From Acidobacteria bacterium RIFCSPLOWO2_12_FULL_66_21 (GTDB taxonomy: Bacteria; Acidobacteriota; Vicinamibacteria; Vicinamibacterales; 2-12-FULL-66-21): a DNA stretch of 64,000 nt. Location of the stretch: positions 262,581-326,580 of the forward strand of contig MELC01000038.1 in assembly GCA_001767455.1 (NCBI GenBank), read 5' to 3'. Position 1 is the stretch's first letter. Each line of letters starts with the position of its first letter. The notes beneath the pieces were generated by a model. It was not told the DNA's origin. It was given only the letters and a program-made list of their open reading frames with translations, and did no database searches. Both the position numbers and the translations under genes were made by a program. This document shows positions 8,442 to 15,917 of this stretch, one piece after another.

Positions 8442-10079
8442 CTAGCGTCCTCGTCCGATCGGCTCGCCGCTGACCACCAGTTCGACCCGGCGGTTCCGCT
8501 GCCGCCCCGACGCCGTGCCGTTGGTGGCGACGGGCCGGCTCTCGCCGAACCCCGCGGTCGCGACCGCAGACGGCGCGATGCCCTGCCCGATCAGGTAGTC
8601 GTGCACCGACTGCGCGCGCCGCTCCGAGAGCTGCTGGTTGTCGCTGTCGGTCCCGACGGCATCAGTGTGGCCCTCCACCTGGAGGTCGAGCCCGGGGTGC
8701 GCAAGCAGAATGCCCGCGATTTTCGCAAGCTTCTCGCGCGCCCCCGGCTTGAGGTTCGCGCGGCCCGTGTCGAAGAGCACGTCCGACAGGTTGACGATCA
8801 ATCCACGCGCGGTTTCCCGCGTCTCGAGGATGACGTTCAACTGCTCGCGGAGACGTGCGCGGAGCTCGGCCTGCTCACGCTCGGCCTGCTCCGCGGTCCG
8901 CTGCGCCTGGGCCGCGGACGACTGGGCCTGCGCCTCTGCCGCCGCGCGCGCGGCTTCCGCTGCGGCCCGTGCCTCGTCGGCCGCGCGCCGCTCCTCAGCG
9001 AGCCGCGCCGCCGTCCGGTCCGCGTCGGCCTTCGCGCGCTCCGCGTCGGTCTTCGCACGCTCCGCGTCGGCTTTCGCGCGCTCCGCCGCGACGCGGGCGT
9101 CCTCCGCCGCCCGCTTCTCGTTGTCCGCCTGCCGGCGGCGTGCTTCTTCCGATTGCGCAGCCGCGAGCGCCGCCGATTCACGCTGCCGGGCGAGGGCCCG
9201 CTGCCCGGCCGCGTACTCCTCCTCCTGTCGCTGCAGCGCGACGAGGCGCGCGTCCTCGGCGGTCTGCGCGGCCTGGCGCGCCGGCATCATGATCGCGTTG
9301 GCTGGAAGCCGCCCGGCCCGCGCGCCCTCGGCCTCCGAGAGCATCTGCGCCGCCTTCTCGAAGGTCTCCGGCGCATAGCGGTCCGCGCCGGCGACGCGCG
9401 CGAGCGCCACCGCGTTTCGCGCCTCTGCCAGATCGAGCGGCACGCCCGGCTCGAGCGGTTTCAGTTTCAGCCGGCTGGCGTCCTGGTTCATCAGGTACGA
9501 GCCCCGCTTCAGCAGCTCGTACTTGGCCTGGATCACCTCGATGTGCCCGACGGTCTCGGGCCGCACCGCGTTCTCCAGGACGACAACGTCGCTGGGCTGG
9601 GTGACGGCGAAGTAGGGCTCGGCGGTGACGATCAACCCGAAGGCCTGCAAGTGGGTCGTGACCTTCAGATCGCCGTCGTCGCCGTCGACCTGGAGCTCGC
9701 CGAGATTCGTCGCCCGGCCTTCCGGCGTAACGGCCCAGAGGACGTAGGTGAGGTACTCGGGGCCGAACCGCGCGGCGGACTGCAGCTTGTTGAACCGCGC
9801 GTCGATCTCGATCGCGCCGTCCTTTCCCTTGACCGTCGCGTGACCGCGCCCCTGCGGCTGCAGCGGCGTGCCCACGAAGTCGATCGTCGTCGCGCCGCTG
9901 CGCGGCCGGTAATTGATCGCGGGCGTCGTGCGCCCGACGACAGTCACGCGAAACACGGGCACGTCCGCCCGTTGTTCCGCGGCCGGTCTCTGCGCGGGAT
10001 CAGCCGATGTCTGCGCAAGCACGTCGCCGGTCGCGAGCGCGCCGGCGACGAGCAATACGGCCGTGATTCGATTGTGCAT
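8442..10079 (-). CDS. OmpA-family protein with DUF4398-like region and long coiled coil
   Basis: The 545-residue protein starts at the ATG preceded by GGGAGG seven bases upstream; the open frame extends further but lacks a ribosome site. Residues 1-22 form a signal peptide ending D-V-L-A-Q. Residues 40-165 form a beta-rich periplasmic domain, and about 210-275 resemble DUF4398. Residues 275-415 are an Ala/Glu/Arg heptad-rich coiled coil with tandem A-E-R-A-K-A-D and A-E-R-A-K-T-D units. Residues 425-540 are an OmpA C-terminal peptidoglycan-binding domain (LFDTGRANLKPGAREKL, QVEGHTDAVGTDSDNQQLSE and R-N-R-R-V-E-L). It probably spans the periplasm and ties the envelope to peptidoglycan. The ADOP and padR genes are downstream on the same strand but have their own promoter. 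Confidence 0.9.
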   Translation of the reverse strand: MHNRITAVLLVAGALATGDVLAQTSADPAQRPAAEQRADVPVFRVTVVGRTTPAINYRPRSGATTIDFVGTPLQPQGRGHATVKGKDGAIEIDARFNKLQSAARFGPEYLTYVLWAVTPEGRATNLGELQVDGDDGDLKVTTHLQAFGLIVTAEPYFAVTQPSDVVVLENAVRPETVGHIEVIQAKYELLKRGSYLMNQDASRLKLKPLEPGVPLDLAEARNAVALARVAGADRYAPETFEKAAQMLSEAEGARAGRLPANAIMMPARQAAQTAEDARLVALQRQEEEYAAGQRALARQRESAALAAAQSEEARRRQADNEKRAAEDARVAAERAKADAERAKTDAERAKADADRTAARLAEERRAADEARAAAEAARAAAEAQAQSSAAQAQRTAEQAEREQAELRARLREQLNVILETRETARGLIVNLSDVLFDTGRANLKPGAREKLAKIAGILLAHPGLDLQVEGHTDAVGTDSDNQQLSERRAQSVHDYLIGQGIAPSAVATAGFGESRPVATNGTASGRQRNRRVELVVSGEPIGRGR

Positions 10080-10222
10080 GGAAACCTCCCGGCGGAATTC
10101 GACGCAAGAGGCCCGCCACGCCGACAACGGCCCAGCCAGGGCGCCGTCGCGCCCGTCTTGCCGAGTATCGTCCGGCGACACGGTGCGCGAACTCGTGTGT
10201 GCAGGTGGGGCTGCTTCAGGGG

Positions 10223-12073
10223 CTAGGCGTCGAGCCGGGGCCGTGCTCGCGTGTCGAGAGCGCTCGGTTCCGGGCGCCAGTCGTGGGTCACGCGCAGCAC
10301 CTCTTCGAGCGTGGTGTCGCCGCTTCTGACAAGCGCCAGGCATTCTTCACGCATCGAGATCATCCCCGCCGCACGGGCGGCGTCGTGGAGGCGGATGTCC
10401 GGCGCGCGGACCAGCACCAGCTCGTTCATGGCGTCGGTCATCCGCAGGAGCTCGAAGACGCCGATGCGTCCGTGGAACCCGGTGCCCCGGCAATCGCGGC
10501 ACCCTCGGCCCCGGAAATACGTCGCCGGTTCTCCTTCCCGGAACATCGCCCGCAGCGCCGGCGGCGTCTGAACTTCGGCCCGGCACGTGGTGCACACCCG
10601 GCGCACGAGCCGCTGCGCGACGATTCCGATCACGCTCGACGCCAGCAGGTACGGCTCGAGCCCCATGTCGAACAGCCGCGCGATGGTGGCGACGGCGCTG
10701 TTCGTGTGCAGCGTCGAAAGCACCAGGTGCCCGGTGAGCGACGCCTCGATCGCCACCTCGAGCGTCTCGCTGTCGCGGATCTCGCCCACCATGATGACAT
10801 CGGGATCCTGCCGCAGAATCGACCGGAGGCCTTTCGCGAACGTGAAGCCGGCCTTGTCGTTCGTCTGTCCCTGGTTGAGCCCGGGGACCGCGTACTCCAC
10901 CGGGTCTTCGATGGTGACGATGTTCTTGCCGGTCTGCACGAGCTCGCCAAGCGCGGCATACAAGGTCGAGGTCTTGCCGCTCCCGGTCGGCCCGGTGATC
11001 AGGAGGATGCCCTCCGGCCGGTGAATCAGCTCGCGCATGGTCTCGAGCGGGACGCCGGTCAGGCCGGCCCGATCCAGCGTCAAGCGCAGCCGTCCGCTGT
11101 CGAGCAGCCGCAGCACCGCCTTTTCGCCATGGACCGTCGGGTAGGTCGAGCTGCGGAGGTCGAGACGCTGATCGCCGACCGTCGCGCTGAAGCGGCCGTC
11201 CTGCGGCAGCCGGTGTTCCGCGATGTCCATGCCGGACAGCACCTTGACGCGCGCCACGACGGCCGGCGCAAGCGCCGGCGGGAGCACCGCCACGTCGCGG
11301 AACGTCCCGTCCACCCGGAACCTCACGTGGAAGTCGTCTTGCCGTCGCTCGAAGTGAATGTCGCTGGCGCCGTCAGCGGCCGCGCGCGCGATGATCCGCT
11401 CGAGGACGGAGACGGCCGAACGTTCGGCAGCCTCGTCGCGCGCGAGGATCTGCGCGGCAGGCGAGTCGATGACGACGGCGCCGGCCTCGTCCTGCCCGAT
11501 GTCGGGAAGCCACTCGTCGCGGTAATACCGGTTCAGCGCGGCGAGGATTTCGTCCTCGAGGGCGAGCGCCGTCTGAATCTCACATCCGGACGCGAATCTC
11601 AGGTCGTCCAGCGCCGCGAGGTCTTTCGGCACCGCGAGCGCCACGAGCAGGACGCTGCCGGTCTTCTGCAGCGGGAACGCGGTGTGGCGGCGCGCGACTT
11701 TCTCCGGCAGCGCGCTGACGGCCTCCGGATGGACGGTGTAGCCGTTGATGCGGATCGTCGGGACGCCGAGCTGCTCGCTCAGGACCTCGAGCAGCGCTTC
11801 GGGGGTGAGAAAGCCGCAATCGACCAGAACCTTGCCGAGCCGCCGGCCGGTGTCCTTCTGCTGCTCGATGGCCCGTGCGAGCTGCGCGTCGGTGATGAGC
11901 CCACGTTCGACGAGCAGACTCCCGAGCGCGGTGTGTCCGTGCGGAGCGGTCGCGGGACGCGGCTTCGCGTCGCTCAGCGCCAGCACCCGTGCGCTTGTGG
12001 GCGGCATGCACAGGGGGGCCTGACTCGGCGCGCGAGATGGCGCCGGTCCCTTTCCAAACCGGATGGTGAGCAC
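10223..12073 (-). CDS. GspE/PilB-type secretion ATPase
   Basis: This 616-residue AAA+-like traffic ATPase of type II secretion or type IV pilus assembly carries an N-terminal MshEN/T2SSE_N domain at about 45-185 (L-G-S-L-L-V-E-R-G-L-I-T-D-A-Q-L). Walker A is GPTGSGKTS at 361-369, the Asp box is near 389, the Walker B region is RQDPDVIMVGEIRD at 421-434 and the His box is GHLVLSTLHTN at 448-458. A tetracysteine zinc site has CTTC at 494-497 and CRDC at 525-528. All catalytic motifs are intact. No other pilus or secretion gene lies nearby, so it is an isolated ATPase whose machine must be encoded elsewhere. A second Met at residue 23 (12007) is a possible start. Confidence 0.93.
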   Translation of the reverse strand: MLTIRFGKGPAPSRAPSQAPLCMPPTSARVLALSDAKPRPATAPHGHTALGSLLVERGLITDAQLARAIEQQKDTGRRLGKVLVDCGFLTPEALLEVLSEQLGVPTIRINGYTVHPEAVSALPEKVARRHTAFPLQKTGSVLLVALAVPKDLAALDDLRFASGCEIQTALALEDEILAALNRYYRDEWLPDIGQDEAGAVVIDSPAAQILARDEAAERSAVSVLERIIARAAADGASDIHFERRQDDFHVRFRVDGTFRDVAVLPPALAPAVVARVKVLSGMDIAEHRLPQDGRFSATVGDQRLDLRSSTYPTVHGEKAVLRLLDSGRLRLTLDRAGLTGVPLETMRELIHRPEGILLITGPTGSGKTSTLYAALGELVQTGKNIVTIEDPVEYAVPGLNQGQTNDKAGFTFAKGLRSILRQDPDVIMVGEIRDSETLEVAIEASLTGHLVLSTLHTNSAVATIARLFDMGLEPYLLASSVIGIVAQRLVRRVCTTCRAEVQTPPALRAMFREGEPATYFRGRGCRDCRGTGFHGRIGVFELLRMTDAMNELVLVRAPDIRLHDAARAAGMISMREECLALVRSGDTTLEEVLRVTHDWRPEPSALDTRARPRLDA

Positions 12074-12432
12074 GCGCGCGTGAGAGCAAGCTCAACGCCA
12101 GCTCGACGATTTTGTAACTGGTTATTCGGCAACACCTTGGATTGACGAGGAGGGTTGCGGAATTCCAGCGGTGTTCCAGATTGGGACAACCAGGTGTGGA
12201 ACTCGTCACCGGCACCGACCTGGCGAGCGCGGCCCTTTTCGGCAGCGTGCCGGGTTACAGTTTTGCGATGCCAGCCTTGATGGCGTAGTGGACGAGGCCG
12301 GCCTGGAGCGCGGGTTATCATTTATTTCGGTGACGCCACCCGGATGAGCAATCTGGCCGCGCGAGTGCGGTGAATCGAGCGCGTGCGATCGCATCGCAGC
12401 CCGCCGGACGAGACGTCGCGAGGGAGGGAAGG
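12074..12432. other. Intergenic region with no intact gene
   Basis: This 359-base divergent gap between the ATPase and the secreted-protein gene holds no intact gene. It contains a short remnant of a response-regulator C-terminus (12255-12311, minus). The bases 12300-12340 are AT-richer (TTATCATTTATTTCGG) and could carry a promoter for the rightward gene. I see no terminator or clear operator. Confidence 0.6.
12255..12311 (-). pseudogene. C-terminal remnant of a NarL-type response regulator
   Basis: On the minus strand, 18-19 codons ending in TAA at 12255 read A-L-Q-A-G-L-V-H-Y-A-I-K-A-G-I-A-K-L. This is the characteristic last helix of LuxR/NarL response regulators; the two intact ones in this window end ADIVLYAVRRGVIR and AEIVLYAVRKGIIV. 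In-frame stop codons (TGA TAA) sit just upstream, and no receiver or helix-turn-helix remains. Confidence 0.6.
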
Positions 12433-13206
12433 ATGAAGAACGCGCTCGCGGTTCTGTCGCTCCTCGTTCTTTCAGGCGGATCGCTCTGTGGCGACGTCCT
12501 CATCACCGAGACGATTGCCACGAAGGCCGGCAAACGCGATCTGCCCGGCACCCGCTCGACCTACATCAAAGGCCGGCAGATGCGGATCGACCTGGTACAG
12601 GACAAAGACTCCGCGTCAACCCTGTACGACTTGCGAGAGAACGTGACCATCGCGCTTGACGCGAAGAAGAAGCGGGCGGAAGTCCGCGACGTGGCGGAGC
12701 GCAGCGCGAAGCTCGAAACGCTGTACCCTCGCTCGCGCACGACGACGAGCGTGACGGCAACGGGGACCACTCGGGAGATCGCCGGCGCCTCGTGCGCCGA
12801 TCACGCCTTCAGCGTCCGTGTGCCCATGACGAAGGACGGCAAACTGGCGTTCATGCTGACGGGTTCCGCGTGCATCGCGAAAGACGCGCCGGGCGCGAGC
12901 GACTACCAGGCGTTCGCCCTCGCAGCCATCGAGCAGCAGGTCGTGCTCGGACCCGCGTCGGACAACCGCATCCTCCTGGCGCTGGCCAGGGGACAGACCG
13001 AGCTCTACCGCGGCCTCGCCGATCTCGGCGGCATCCCGTATGTCGTCGACATGAAAATGGACGTGGACGGCCACGGCATGGTGGCCGGCCTCGTCCGCAA
13101 GGCGATCGCCGGCAGCCGGACGTCCACCGTCAAGACGGTCGCCACCGCGCCGCTCGACGCTGCGACGTTCGCCGTGCCGTCCGGCTGGAAGCGCCAGCGC
13201 AAGTAA
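12433..13206 (+). CDS. Secreted protein of unknown function (DUF4412-like)
   Basis: This 257-residue protein starts at the ATG preceded by GGGAGGGAAGG. A signal peptide covers residues 1-20 (KNALAVLSLLVLSGGSLCGD); the Cys near its end could make it a lipoprotein but the lipobox is imperfect. The mature part begins VLITETIATKAGKRDLPGTR and contains a short beta-rich pattern with R-Q-M-R-I-D-L and L-Y-D-L-R-E-N-V-T-I-A-L-D, typical of LolA-like or DUF4412 folds. The C-terminus ends F-A-V-P-S-G-W-K-R. It probably sits in the periplasm. No partner is suggested by the neighbours. Confidence 0.65.
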   Translation: MKNALAVLSLLVLSGGSLCGDVLITETIATKAGKRDLPGTRSTYIKGRQMRIDLVQDKDSASTLYDLRENVTIALDAKKKRAEVRDVAERSAKLETLYPRSRTTTSVTATGTTREIAGASCADHAFSVRVPMTKDGKLAFMLTGSACIAKDAPGASDYQAFALAAIEQQVVLGPASDNRILLALARGQTELYRGLADLGGIPYVVDMKMDVDGHGMVAGLVRKAIAGSRTSTVKTVATAPLDAATFAVPSGWKRQRK

Positions 13207-13238
13207 CCCGCGAGGCGGCGCCGCAGAACGGATCCGCG

Positions 13239-13724
13239 TCAGGGCCAGATGCCGAGCGCACGGCGCACGGCGACGAGCTGGCCGAGATGATACGCGTTGT
13301 GATCGGCCACGAGCAGGATCGCGCGCAGGTACGTCTGCGGGCCCTTGCCGGTGGGCACGGTCGCGAACAGATCGATGCGCGCGTTGCGCGCCATCCTCTT
13401 CAGCTTCTCGCGATCCGCGTTGAACTGCGCGAGGCTCCGGTTCCACGCCCTCGCACCAGGCGGTGCGGGATCGCGGGGCCAGTAGTCGTCGGGCCACGCG
13501 AGCGCGTGCACGTACCGCGCATTGACGCAGAAGTCGAGGATGTCCTTCTGCCCCAGCCGCATGTGCTCGACGAGCTGCCACGGTGAATGCTCGAAGCCCG
13601 CCGGACGCGATCCGCGCCGGCGGGCCGGTATCCCGCTGACGGCCCTGTCGAAGCCGACATGGGCCTCTTCCCAGTCGAGGAGACGCACGAGCTGGGCACG
13701 AAGAGGATCGGGCGGTTTCTTCAT
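13239..13724 (-). CDS. DinB family protein
   Basis: This 161-residue four-helix protein matches the DinB/YfiT fold. It has an opening L-R-A-Q-L-V-R-L-L-D-W-E-E-A-H-V, a central S-P-W-Q-L-V-E-H-M-R-L-G-Q-x-D-I, and a closing A-D-H-N-A-Y-H-L-G-Q-L-V-A-V-R-R. The three His residues expected for metal binding (in W-E-E-A-H, V-E-H-M and A-D-H-x-x-Y-H) are present. Members act as thiol-dependent transferases or damage-inducible proteins; the substrate here is unknown. I placed the start at M-K-K-P-P-D rather than the longer frame because the family begins there. Confidence 0.85.
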   Translation of the reverse strand: MKKPPDPLRAQLVRLLDWEEAHVGFDRAVSGIPARRRGSRPAGFEHSPWQLVEHMRLGQKDILDFCVNARYVHALAWPDDYWPRDPAPPGARAWNRSLAQFNADREKLKRMARNARIDLFATVPTGKGPQTYLRAILLVADHNAYHLGQLVAVRRALGIWP

Positions 13725-13817
13725 GCGGCCATTATCGCGCGCCGCAAGGAGCGCCGAAACAGCGGATCCTCGCCAGCCCCTGAGGATCTTCTCTGTCAGT
13801 GGAAGGGTCACGCGCGT

Positions 13818-14516
13818 TCAGTCGGATTCGTCCGCGAAGCGATAGCCGACCCAGGGTTCGGTGAGCAGGTACCGCGGAGTGGCGGGGTCCGGTTCGATCT
13901 TCTTCCGAAGCTGGCCCATGAGGACGCGCAGGTGTTCGGGCTGGTCGATCCCGTGGGTGCCCCAGATGGCCTTGAGAATCGACCGATGGGTCAGGACGCG
14001 GCCGGCGTGCGTCAGCAGGAGCGTCAGCAGCTCGAATTCCTTCGGGGTCAATCTGATCTCCACGCCCTCGCGATGCACGCGGCGCCGATCGAAGTCGATC
14101 GTCAGGTCCCCGCGCGTGAGCTGGCCGTGGAGCGGGCCTTCGCGCCCGAGCGATCGGCGCAGCGCGGCGCGCACGCGCGCCAGCAGCTCCTCCGGTCCGA
14201 ACGGCTTCGTGACGTAGTCGTCCGCGCCCTGATCGAGCGCCGCGACCTTCTCCTTCTCGGCGCCGCGCGCCGACAGAATCAGGATCGGCGTCTCCGCCCG
14301 CTCGCGCACCTGCCGGCACACTTCGGTGCCGTCCATGTCTGGAAGGCCAAGGTCGAGGATCACGAGATCCGGGCGCTCCCGTTCGAACAGGTCCAGCGCC
14401 TCGCGCCCGGTGCCCGCGACAATCACCGTGTAGCCGCGCGACCGCAGGAGCGGCGCCATCGCGCGTTGGATCGCGACTTCGTCGTCCACCAGGAGAACCT
14501 GGGCGGGGCCGGTCAC
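13818..14516 (-). CDS. KdpE-like OmpR-family response regulator
   Basis: This 232-residue regulator starts with GTG overlapping the stop of the kinase gene (GTGA). The receiver domain (about 5-118) has the acidic pair D-D-E, phospho-acceptor Asp in VILDLGLPDMDG, and Lys in V-T-K-P-F. The OmpR winged helix (about 135-228) has F-D-R-R-R-V-H-R-E-G, L-T-P-K-E-F-E-L-L and the final G-Y-R-F. Sequence style (T-P-I-L-I-L-S-A-R-G-A-E-x-E-K-V-A-A-L-D) is that of KdpE, which controls K+ uptake genes. Its kinase partner is directly upstream and a K+ transporter gene is divergent, so it probably regulates that transporter. Confidence 0.9.
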   Translation of the reverse strand: MTGPAQVLLVDDEVAIQRAMAPLLRSRGYTVIVAGTGREALDLFERERPDLVILDLGLPDMDGTEVCRQVRERAETPILILSARGAEKEKVAALDQGADDYVTKPFGPEELLARVRAALRRSLGREGPLHGQLTRGDLTIDFDRRRVHREGVEIRLTPKEFELLTLLLTHAGRVLTHRSILKAIWGTHGIDQPEHLRVLMGQLRKKIEPDPATPRYLLTEPWVGYRFADESD

Positions 14517-15634
14517 ACCGCCTCCCCTTCGAGCGCCGCGGCCGTCCGGCTGTCGGCGGGGACCGCCATCGTGAAGACAGCGCCTCCCTCGGGATGATTC
14601 TCCACCCAGACGCGTCCCCGTTCGGCCGCGAGCAGTCCCCGCGTAATCGCCAGTCCCATTCCGCTTCCGAACCGCTGCCGTCGCGCGTCGGCCCCGCGGT
14701 AGAACCGGTCGAACAGGCGGCCGCGATCCTGCGGGGAAACGCCCGGGCCCCGATCGCGCACGGCGAACTGGAGCTCCCCCAACGACGCGGTCGTCGCGGT
14801 CACGGTAATCGTCGATGCGGGGGGTGAATACTGCGCGGCGTTCTCCAGCAGATGTGCGAGTGCGGCCGACGTGAGCCGCGGATCGACCCGTACCAGAGCC
14901 TGGTCGGTCCCCGCGTCGACCTCGAGCGTATGGGCGGCGAGGTCGTGCTCGACCTGGCGGGCCGCCGCCTCGACGATTTCGGCGGGCTGCACCCACTCCG
15001 GCTCAGCCGCGACCGCGTTGGTGTCGATGCGCGCCATGTCCACGATGTCCTGGAACAGCCGGTTCAGCCGCGCGAGCTCGGACCGCACGATCTCCGCCTG
15101 CTCCCGCCGCTGATCGTCGGTGAGCCACGACGCGTCCAGATTGTTGGCGGCCACCGTGAGCGCGGTCAGCGGCGTCTTGAAGTCATGATCGAGCGAGGCC
15201 AGCAGCGCGGACTTCAGCTCGGCGTCCCGGCGAACCACCTCCGCTTCCTCGAGTTCCTCGAGCAGCCGCGCGAGCTCGTCGCGCTGCGCGGCCGCCTCCT
15301 GCGCGCGGCGCCGCACCTGCGTCGAGAGATGGCTGGCGACGATGCTGACCGCGAGCAGCGTGAACAGCGCGACCCAGTTCCCGGGATCGGCAATCGTCCA
15401 GGCGCCCACCGGCGGAAGAAAGAAGTAGTTGAAGCAGAAGAACGCCATCAGCGACGCCGCGATCGCCACGCGACGGGTCCCCACCGTCGCGACGATCAGG
15501 ACCACGAGCAGGTACGACAGCGCGACCGTCGTGGGATTCGTGACGCGCAGCCAGACGACGAACAGCGAGGTCAGGAGTCCGAGGGCCGCAAGCGCGGCGG
15601 CGAGCACTCCCAGCTCCGCGGCACGAGGGACCAC
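14513..15634 (-). CDS. KdpD-like histidine kinase lacking the KdpD/USP sensor
   Basis: The kinase has a DUF4118 four-helix membrane domain with F-N-Y-F-F-L-P-P-V-G-A-W-T-I. A coiled-coil linker follows, then HisKA with SLDHDFKTPLTALTVAANNL and HATPase_c with N-A-A-Q-Y-S-P-P, V-R-D-R-G-P-G-V and G-S-G-M-G-L-A-I. This is the C-terminal half of KdpD; the ~400-residue cytoplasmic KdpD and Usp domains that sense K+ and c-di-AMP are absent. The start is uncertain: no ATG is suitable, and I use the GTG at 15634 (373 residues), though the frame stays open to 15781. It overlaps the regulator gene and is transcribed away from the KimA-type transporter. Confidence 0.82.
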   Translation of the reverse strand: MVPRAAELGVLAAALAALGLLTSLFVVWLRVTNPTTVALSYLLVVLIVATVGTRRVAIAASLMAFFCFNYFFLPPVGAWTIADPGNWVALFTLLAVSIVASHLSTQVRRRAQEAAAQRDELARLLEELEEAEVVRRDAELKSALLASLDHDFKTPLTALTVAANNLDASWLTDDQRREQAEIVRSELARLNRLFQDIVDMARIDTNAVAAEPEWVQPAEIVEAAARQVEHDLAAHTLEVDAGTDQALVRVDPRLTSAALAHLLENAAQYSPPASTITVTATTASLGELQFAVRDRGPGVSPQDRGRLFDRFYRGADARRQRFGSGMGLAITRGLLAAERGRVWVENHPEGGAVFTMAVPADSRTAAALEGEAV

Positions 15635-15828
15635 GCGTGGATGCGACGAGGCCAAGGCAGTCCCATCGTGACGCCGCGACGCCGCGATTTCAAGCGTCCG
15701 GATGGCGTTCGAGCCAAAGGCACCAGCCGACCGCGGCCGCGACGGCCAAGCCGAACATGACGAGCGCTCCCACCTCCCCACTGTCGGCTGGGACGGCGTA
15801 AGGGAACGCGAAGAATGCGGTAAGCAAA

Positions 15829-15844
15829 CCGTAATTTCTTACGG
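15829..15844. promoter_or_regulatory. Inverted repeat upstream of the K+ transporter
   Basis: CCGTAA-TTTC-TTACGG is a perfect 6-bp inverted repeat about 65 bases before the transporter start, preceded by a related CGGTAA at 15819-15824. It lies in the kinase/transporter divergent gap and is a candidate binding site for the KdpE-like regulator. Confidence 0.4.
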
Positions 15845-15878
15845 GTTTCTTATGTCTTTCCGCGCTACAAGGGAGGTC

Positions 15879-15917
15879 ATGGCGTCGAACCCACTCAGTT
15901 GCGGGCAGCGTGGCTGA
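15879..15917 (+). CDS. Twelve-codon leader ORF coupled to the K+ transporter
   Basis: An ATG with a strong GGGAGG two bases upstream opens a 12-residue frame (MASNPLSCGQRG) whose stop at 15915-15917 overlaps the transporter GTG (15910). The transporter itself has only a weak ribosome site. Either this is a translationally coupled leader peptide, or the annotated N-terminus hides a frameshift and the gene truly begins here. Confidence 0.4.
   Translation: MASNPLSCGQRG

Noticed and set aside
10199-12145. A 648-codon plus-strand frame opposite the GspE gene
   Set aside because: It is antisense to an ATPase with all motifs intact; its translation is Arg/His-rich without domains.
15841-15909. ydaO-type c-di-AMP riboswitch before kimA
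   Set aside because: The leader is too short and shows none of the long conserved stems of that riboswitch.
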